Shown in pieces: positions 15,957-20,940 of a DNA stretch of 20,940 nucleotides. Numbering within the stretch: the stretch's first letter is position 1; each line of letters begins with the position of its first letter. The position numbers were made by a program, and so were the translations under genes. The stretch is from Paulinella micropora (taxonomy: Eukaryota; Cercozoa; Imbricatea; Euglyphida). The notes under the pieces are model-generated. The model was not told where the DNA came from and searched no databases. It worked only from the letters and a program-made list of their open reading frames with translations. The DNA is taken from assembly GCA_009731375.1 (NCBI GenBank), contig BJOX01000253.1, forward strand, positions 736,714-757,653. Reading direction: 5' to 3'.

Positions 15957-18900
15957 ATGTCCTGTCTGGTAGGTACAATCATGCCGTTCCTGTACGAGAC
16001 TGGGGACCCTGCTAAGCTCGCGCCGTTGGTGGAGAACAAGCGCCTCAACCCCCTCTACAAGCAGTTCCTGTCGGAGCTGCACGCGGCCTGCAACGAGAAT
16101 GGCGGACTGAAGGTGAGCTACAGCTACGGGAGTGGTCGCAAAGGCGGTAGGCTCTACGCGGGCCGTGGCTACCAGAACGCTCCCAAGGCCCTGCGCAGGC
16201 TCTGCCTCGAGGACTGGCACTGGGCGTTCGACATCAAGAACAGTGTGCCCTACTTCATCTGGTTCTTGGTTCGCGAGTTGCCGCGCGCCCGCGAGCTCCT
16301 CGGCGACAAGGTTTCTGCCCTGCAAGAGTACGTCGAACGGCGGGAGGAAGTGCTTGGGCGCGTACAAGAGGAGCTGGGAGTGGACCGGGAGGGCGCCAAG
16401 AACGCTATGCTCAAGATCACTCATGGCGGCAGCAAGTTCGAGGACTCTTCGTGCGCCGGCGACTACCCTGCCACCCGTGCCTACCAGGCTGCGGTACGGG
16501 CCGCGGCCGAGTTCCTGGGCAAGTGGTACTACAAGAAGCTGTGGAAAGACTGCGAGAAGAAGGGCGATGCGGAGGAGACCCTGCCCGGCCGCTCGGCGAC
16601 CCTCTACGACAAGCTCGGCCGCTTCGTGCACTACTTGGCAACTAGGTACGAGGCGGTGACCATGAGGACGGCTATGCAATACTTCTGGGACAAGGGCTGC
16701 GACATTTGCTGCCTGGTGCACGACGAAGTCATCGTTTCGGACCGAGCGGGCAAGCTGCCAGCGGATAAGGGTGAGGTGGTAAGCGAGCTGAACGCCTACA
16801 TCCGAGAAAACGCGGTCTACCCGGGAGTCGAGACGAGCAAGTCTGGCACCAAGTTCATGAACGTGGCTGGCAAGCGCGTGGAAGTCTGTGTCCTGGTGCC
16901 CCCGACGGACATTGGCTGGTCCGTGCAACAAATGATTGCTCAGCCCGGTGACCTGGAGCGAGTTCTGCTACCTCTCGGCAGCCCCGGCTGTACCAACATA
17001 CCGACCTACGTGACTGTGGCTGACATGGCCAAGACAGCAAGCGGACGACCCGTGCTGCACCCGCTCTCTTTTGAGAAGCACCGCGTGCAATGCCTCAACG
17101 CCTGGACGGGGATGGGCAAGACCTACACCGCCTTCGAGTTTATCTACCGGCTGCGCCGGGAGAAGCCTGGTGCCAGGATCCTGTGGGTCACTGGGCGACG
17201 GACACAGGCTACTAGCGGCGGCGGCGGACTGCGGCTTCAGTGCCATGCGTGGAAGGCAGCAGAAATGAAGCGAGTGTGTGAAGAGAAGCTGGCGCAACAG
17301 CAGGCTGCCGACAACAATTCCGTGGTTCTACAGGGCATCATCGACGACATCGTCGTGTACTATGAGAAAGATGAGGGCACTGGCTCCTATTGTGACCTGT
17401 ACAACGCGAAAATAGTCTTTTGCCAGGAGGAGTCGTTGTGGAAACTGCAGAGCCAGGAAAGGGGTGAAGGCGGGCTGCCCTTTATTCAACAATACTCGCT
17501 CTGTGTGCTGGACGAGTTTATTCTGATCTGTGACCAGACTGTGAGCGAGAAGACCAACCGGGGCAACCTGCGTACCAACAACGTTGTTTTAATGGACGTA
17601 TGTGAACGGGCGGAGCGCCTTTTGATCATGGACAAGGACCTGGCAGAATGCAGCAGGTTGTACGACTTCCTGTTCTGTAGCAAGGAAGAAGGGATCGCCT
17701 TTAGGCGTGCAAAGTGCGACACGATAGAACAGGCGCAGGCGCAGGTCGAGTTTCACAATTACCTGTATATTCTACCCTCGCTGGAGCGCAGGCTGAAGAT
17801 CGTGCGAGACTACGACACTTGGAAAACAATTCTAGCGGACAGCCTCGCGGACAACTCGCAGCGTAGTTGGACTTGCTTCCGCTCCCAACGCGCGCTGGAG
17901 GCTACCTACGACGACATGGTCCGGCTCGGCCACACGTTTCCTCATCTCGTGGGCAGCCCTGACGCGCGCGAAGCCTACGACAAGCTGATGAATGAAGGCA
18001 AGGTCCCGCTGCATCACACGCCCGAACTGGACGCCAAGGCGCTGTGCAGACAGAACCGGCCGGAGGGCCCTATGACCGGCTGGACCGAGGAACAGAAGGC
18101 CAGGTACGCACACGACAACAAGACCCGCAGTGAGTGGGCGGAAGGGGCGAGGGTGCGCATTATCGACGGCAGGACGGCGGAGAGAACAAAGCAGCGCATG
18201 TTGGCGAACATCGATAGCTGGTTGTGCTACGGACTGAGCGACTGCAAGTGCGTGGACAGCCAGGACGAGAGGCACTGCGAAGGCCGCGAAACCCGCGGCA
18301 TTTTCTCCACGTCCGCTGCCATGGTGGCGGTTGATGCGCAAACGCCCTTCCAGCTCGTCATGCTCAACTGTGCGGACCGAGAACGCAAGGTGGCTGTTAC
18401 TGGGCCTACCGGCCGGGGCCTGGCGCAGATGCTAATGCGAGTGCGCAACCTGGCAGCACCAGCGACTATCCTGGCCTATTTCGGTGACGGCGGGCTAGGT
18501 CCAGTGAGGTCCTACGACGAAGCCCTTGCACGATCAGGGAAGGCTTGGCAACACTGCCAACTGTTCAAGACGATGCTCCAGAACTTTACCCAAAAACAAA
18601 ATGACATGATTAGACAGGCCGCCAGGAAAGGCAAGATTTCGGACTGGGCCTTTGTGGACGGCGCGCGGCGGGTGGGCAGATTTACCGACAGCAGCGGCAG
18701 GGTGCACTATTACGAAATCCCGACTTCTCTGCAGCTGCGCCTGGTAGCCAGAGAGGTCGAGCACCATAGAGATCTGGGCTATGGCTGCTGGCGGAAGCTG
18801 TCCACCGATTTCATCATAACGCTCGACGAAGCCAGGCCCCTGGAAGAGCGACTACTGAAGCTGGCCTCTGCGCGCGCGGAGAAAGGAGGATGGCATGAAA

Positions 18901-19796
18901 AGGAAAAAGATAGCAACTGCGGCGGAGAACAAAAAGGAGAAGAAAAGAAGAAGAAGGTGCGGACTAAAGACGACGTCCTGCTGCGTCTAGTGTTGACCCA
19001 GCTGATTGATTGGGAGAGCAGCTCTGTTGAACATGACGTGCTGTGGCGCAAGGATCAGATGGAGAACTTTAGGGGCAAGCATTCGCTGGAGGAGACACAG
19101 GAGCGGGTGGTGAGCGTGCTGGCCCGGTATCCGGGCTTCTATTCCTACGCTGCCAGGCTGAACACTGTTGAGTTGGTGCAGGATTTTCAGCGGCTCGAGT
19201 CCGCCTTGCCCAAGCTCGACTCGCGGGTGGCCGCTCGGAGCGCAATCAAGATCTCCGGGCCACAACAGATCCTCGCGACAAAGGAAGATGCAACTAGGCT
19301 GTACGAGGTTGCTAAAACCGTCAGCGAGGCGCTGGGCAAAAGCAGTTTCATTGAACTAGATGCCAGCGCATGTGCCAAAAAGCCAGAGGAATGCGACCAC
19401 GAGGAAGGCGCGCACACAGAGATATCTAATCAGCTGTTGCACGAGAAGGACGCGGTATGGCGACGTGCCTGCACTGAGTTGTTTTACGCGCGGGCGGGGG
19501 TCGGGTCCAAGGACCCGGTAGCGCAGGCAAAGGAACAGAAGTCGTCACTGGGCAGGCTGCAACACGCGATGAACAGGTTCGGTCTGTACCTGGCGAAAGA
19601 CAACGACAAATCAACGATGGTGACAGAGAAAGGCGGCTCCAAGAAGAGGAAATCGGCTTTTGTGCTCCGCAAGATGGTCGGCGGCAAACAGAACGGCCAT
19701 GTAGCCGTGTGCTTTGCCGAACGGTTCCATGACGGTCAGTACCGAGACCCCAGGCCGCTGAAGAAGCAAAAGGTGACTCATGACGCCGACGCCTGA
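15957..19796 (+). CDS. Fusion of family A polymerase-like palm and UL9/origin-binding-protein-like SF2 helicase
   Basis: A 1279-residue protein. Residues about 85-300 carry a polymerase A-like palm: motif A FDIKNSVP with Asp92, motif B REGAKNAMLKITHGG (Arg144, Lys148), and motif C VHDEV (His255-Asp256-Glu257). Residues about 380-830 form a helicase resembling the herpesvirus-type origin-binding protein family: Walker A TGMGKT (384-389), VLDEF (Asp519-Glu520), LLIMDKDL (Asp559, Asp561), and a motif VI-like QMLMRVRNL (824-832). A Cys/His cluster (CYGLSDCKCVDSQDERHC, from about residue 757) lies between helicase motifs. The C-terminal 400 residues are unrecognised, with KKKKVRTK near 995 and a basic tail, both possible nuclear localisation signals. 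The likely role is initiation, unwinding and priming or synthesis at viral origins. POLQ has helicase and PolA domains in the opposite order. Met at 15981 is an alternative start. Confidence 0.7.
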   Translation: MSCLVGTIMPFLYETGDPAKLAPLVENKRLNPLYKQFLSELHAACNENGGLKVSYSYGSGRKGGRLYAGRGYQNAPKALRRLCLEDWHWAFDIKNSVPYFIWFLVRELPRARELLGDKVSALQEYVERREEVLGRVQEELGVDREGAKNAMLKITHGGSKFEDSSCAGDYPATRAYQAAVRAAAEFLGKWYYKKLWKDCEKKGDAEETLPGRSATLYDKLGRFVHYLATRYEAVTMRTAMQYFWDKGCDICCLVHDEVIVSDRAGKLPADKGEVVSELNAYIRENAVYPGVETSKSGTKFMNVAGKRVEVCVLVPPTDIGWSVQQMIAQPGDLERVLLPLGSPGCTNIPTYVTVADMAKTASGRPVLHPLSFEKHRVQCLNAWTGMGKTYTAFEFIYRLRREKPGARILWVTGRRTQATSGGGGLRLQCHAWKAAEMKRVCEEKLAQQQAADNNSVVLQGIIDDIVVYYEKDEGTGSYCDLYNAKIVFCQEESLWKLQSQERGEGGLPFIQQYSLCVLDEFILICDQTVSEKTNRGNLRTNNVVLMDVCERAERLLIMDKDLAECSRLYDFLFCSKEEGIAFRRAKCDTIEQAQAQVEFHNYLYILPSLERRLKIVRDYDTWKTILADSLADNSQRSWTCFRSQRALEATYDDMVRLGHTFPHLVGSPDAREAYDKLMNEGKVPLHHTPELDAKALCRQNRPEGPMTGWTEEQKARYAHDNKTRSEWAEGARVRIIDGRTAERTKQRMLANIDSWLCYGLSDCKCVDSQDERHCEGRETRGIFSTSAAMVAVDAQTPFQLVMLNCADRERKVAVTGPTGRGLAQMLMRVRNLAAPATILAYFGDGGLGPVRSYDEALARSGKAWQHCQLFKTMLQNFTQKQNDMIRQAARKGKISDWAFVDGARRVGRFTDSSGRVHYYEIPTSLQLRLVAREVEHHRDLGYGCWRKLSTDFIITLDEARPLEERLLKLASARAEKGGWHEKEKDSNCGGEQKGEEKKKKVRTKDDVLLRLVLTQLIDWESSSVEHDVLWRKDQMENFRGKHSLEETQERVVSVLARYPGFYSYAARLNTVELVQDFQRLESALPKLDSRVAARSAIKISGPQQILATKEDATRLYEVAKTVSEALGKSSFIELDASACAKKPEECDHEEGAHTEISNQLLHEKDAVWRRACTELFYARAGVGSKDPVAQAKEQKSSLGRLQHAMNRFGLYLAKDNDKSTMVTEKGGSKKRKSAFVLRKMVGGKQNGHVAVCFAERFHDGQYRDPRPLKKQKVTHDADA

Positions 19797-19804
19797 GATG
19801 TTTT

Positions 19805-19872
19805 TGTAATCATTAAAAAATTACATCTTCGCGGAAAACTATTTCAAAAAAATTTAAAAGTTACTTAATAAA
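19805..19872 (+). terminator. Hairpin and AATAAA signal after the polymerase-helicase gene
   Basis: TGTAAT (19805-19810) and ATTACA (19820-19825) form a 6-bp stem just after the stop at 19794-19796. A canonical AATAAA follows at 19867-19872 with an A-rich tract behind it, consistent with a eukaryotic-type transcript end. Confidence 0.5.
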
Positions 19873-19907
19873 GAACAAAAAAAAGGCGCGTGCCTGACAG
19901 AGATTTA

Positions 19908-19974
19908 GCAACATCAGAGAATTGAACTTTCGACATCAAGGTCTAACGTTTCTGACTGATTGAGCTAACATGAC
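19908..19974 (-). other. Degenerate tRNA-like sequence with A-box and B-box words
   Basis: On the minus strand TAGCTCAATCAGT (plus 19955-19967) resembles a tRNA D-arm/A box and AGTTCAATTCTCT (plus 19916-19928) a T-arm/B box, at tRNA-like spacing. Acceptor, anticodon and T stems pair poorly, so it is not a functional tRNA. It could be a tRNA fossil, a tRNA-derived SINE head or chance. It overlaps the ATG of the next gene by a few bases. Confidence 0.3.
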
Positions 19975-20317
19975 AGACACACAAACTAATAAAGCGGACA
20001 ACTCGCTACTGTTCTTTGGCGGCTGCCTGCCTGCCAGACTGGCGGTGGCCGGCCTGGCCATCTACAGGCCGCAGCCCTGGATGCAAGCACTGGCCGCAAT
20101 TCCCGCTGTTTTTTGGCTGAGCGGAGCGCTTGACGACAAGCAGACCGGGTTTTTCGGCGGAGAGGCGTGGTGGGCAGAACACCGGAAAACACATGGGCTC
20201 CTGTGGGCTGCGTATGCCCTCAGCGGCCGAGGCGAAATTTTGGCGGCCGATGCGGCCTTTGGCGCTTGGGTTTCTTTAGAGCACGGAAAAAAAAGTTCTG
20301 AAACAGGCACTGTATAG
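19970..20317 (+). CDS. Small conserved-type membrane protein
   Basis: A 115-residue protein with hydrophobic segments at about residues 13-31, 36-53 and 74-102. A conspicuous loop, TGFFGGEAWWAEHRKTHGL (59-77), separates the second and third. A G-F-F-G-G-x-x-W-W ... R-x-x-H pattern of this sort recurs in small membrane proteins of large eukaryotic DNA viruses as I recall it; no search was possible. The tail after residue 103 is polar and charged. The stop TAG lies six bases before the reductase ATG, so the two genes are tightly packed, which is more typical of a viral than of a nuclear genome. Function is unknown. Confidence 0.6.
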   Translation: MTDTQTNKADNSLLFFGGCLPARLAVAGLAIYRPQPWMQALAAIPAVFWLSGALDDKQTGFFGGEAWWAEHRKTHGLLWAAYALSGRGEILAADAAFGAWVSLEHGKKSSETGTV

Positions 20318-20338
20318 AGGCCGATGCAGGTCACGAAA
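20285..20338 (+). repeat. Probable diverged tenth copy of the 54-bp repeat
   Basis: TGTATAGAGGCCGAT (20311-20325) matches the repeat centre at 14 of 15 positions. GAAA and CACGAAA on either side fall where the repeat has AGAAA and GACGAAA, but the 12-bp arms are degraded. It spans the stop of the membrane-protein gene and the ATG of the reductase gene. Similarity was judged by eye. Confidence 0.4.
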
Positions 20339-20940
20339 CGCAATGGAGCTCCGCAAGCCGTTTCGCTCGATAAGATTCTGGCGCGAGTTGCTAGCCTGTC
20401 CAAAGATCTGGGTGCCGTTGACCCCGTTCTTGTTGCCCAACAGGTTGTGGGGGGGTTGTACGACCTCGTGCCGACGAGCGAACTCGACTCGCTGGCCGCG
20501 TCAACGTGTGCGTCGCTCGCGGTTTCTCACCCGGCGTACGGAGAGTTGGGTGGTCGTCTCCTGGCCTCCAACCACGCAAAGCAGTGCCCGCCGACCTTCA
20601 GCGCGGCCACGGACAAGCTTAGATGGGGCATGGAGCCAGCTTACAGCATATTCGTGGACACGCACGCGGGGCAGCTCAACGCCATGATCGAGGCCCGTCG
20701 AGACATGTTGTACGACTATTTCGGTTATTCAACCCTGCTCAAGTCCTATTTGCTCAAAGACTGCCAGGGCCGTGCATGTGAAACGGCACAATTCATGTGG
20801 CTTCGTGTGGCCGTTCACTTACACCGTCGCGAGTCCAAAGAGCCATTGAAACTCATCAAAGAAACCTATGACCTCATGTCATTGCAATTCTATACTCACG
20901 CGAGCCCAACCCTGTTTAACAGCGGGCTGAGAAGAGCGGG
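20324..20940 (+). CDS. Ribonucleoside-diphosphate reductase large subunit (class I R1), 3' partial
   Basis: This frame runs off the window after 205 codons. Residues 1-90 form an ATP-cone regulatory domain (MQVTKRNGAPQAVSLDKI ... ELDSLAASTCASLAVSHP). Then come YDYFGYSTLLKSYLLKD, QFMWLRVAVHLH and FYTHASPTLFNSG, all hallmark stretches of the eukaryotic/viral R1 N-terminal region. The enzyme reduces ribonucleoside diphosphates to deoxy forms with a small R2 subunit and supplies dNTPs for replication; ATP or dATP binding at the cone sets activity. The redox cysteines and catalytic barrel lie beyond the window. No intron is seen. The ATG is six bases after the previous stop. Two E2F-like words (20238-20246, 20258-20265) lie just upstream, inside the preceding gene. 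Confidence 0.92.
   Translation, partial: MQVTKRNGAPQAVSLDKILARVASLSKDLGAVDPVLVAQQVVGGLYDLVPTSELDSLAASTCASLAVSHPAYGELGGRLLASNHAKQCPPTFSAATDKLRWGMEPAYSIFVDTHAGQLNAMIEARRDMLYDYFGYSTLLKSYLLKDCQGRACETAQFMWLRVAVHLHRRESKEPLKLIKETYDLMSLQFYTHASPTLFNSGLRRA

Noticed and set aside
15807-16931. Minus-strand 374-codon frame
   Set aside because: Antisense shadow of the GC-rich polymerase-helicase gene; long shadows are expected at this composition.
17832-18341. Minus-strand 169-codon frame
   Set aside because: Antisense shadow within the helicase region without recognisable motifs.
19908-19974. Functional tRNA gene
   Set aside because: Acceptor, anticodon and T stems contain several mismatches, so only a degenerate tRNA-like call is kept.
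20343-20687. Plus-strand 114-codon frame
   Set aside because: Out-of-frame shadow of the reductase large subunit, which is clearly read from 20324.

Overview
The window reads as eukaryote-associated DNA carrying two unrelated blocks of virus-like genes, separated by a long tetranucleotide microsatellite. Coding is compact and intron-free, gene ends carry AATAAA/ATTAAA-type signals or hairpins rather than bacterial operon signals, and the microsatellite is typical of nuclear DNA. Either viral elements are integrated in a eukaryotic chromosome, or scaffolding has joined unrelated pieces. A run of ten N at 4048-4057 shows that the sequence is scaffolded. The host cannot be named from this window.

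Left block (1-8180, AT-rich) is part of a Polinton-like virus or adintovirus-type element. It holds the C-terminal half of a double-jelly-roll major capsid protein (+), a fibre-like structural protein (+), a small ExoX-C-like protein (-), a capsid-type lipase with a visible Ser-Asp-His triad (+), a protein-primed family B DNA polymerase (-) and a small Cys/His zinc-finger protein (-). The polymerase is interrupted by one in-frame TAG, two frame changes and the N gap, yet every exonuclease and polymerase motif is still readable. The capsid gene has two frame changes and the zinc-finger gene one. This could be a recently decaying endogenous copy or uncorrected sequencing error.

Middle (8181-12929) is essentially non-coding. 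A mosaic TATG/TGTC/TGCA array runs from 8320 to 10653, reverses strand polarity near 10660-10700, and reappears in the reversed sense at 12011-12349. The three long frames open across it are artefacts of a 4-base repeat. About 1.2 kb of AT-rich sequence (10800-12010) has no recognisable gene. The sequence turns GC-rich after about 12380, with an inverted repeat and a cluster of TACGT motifs.

Right block (12930-20940, GC-rich, all genes on +) holds an acidic protein with a papain-like Cys-His-Asn pattern, then nine copies of a 54-bp palindromic repeat, then a 1279-residue protein. The N-terminal third of that protein has family A DNA polymerase palm motifs and the middle has a herpesvirus origin-binding-protein (UL9)-like SF2 helicase. 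A small membrane protein and the start of a class I ribonucleotide reductase large subunit follow. The set suggests DNA replication and nucleotide supply in a large eukaryotic DNA virus or a virus-derived element. A diverged tenth repeat copy appears to lie across the stop of the membrane-protein gene and the start of the reductase gene. The most interesting candidate system is the repeat array next to the polymerase-helicase fusion, a possible origin plus initiator module.
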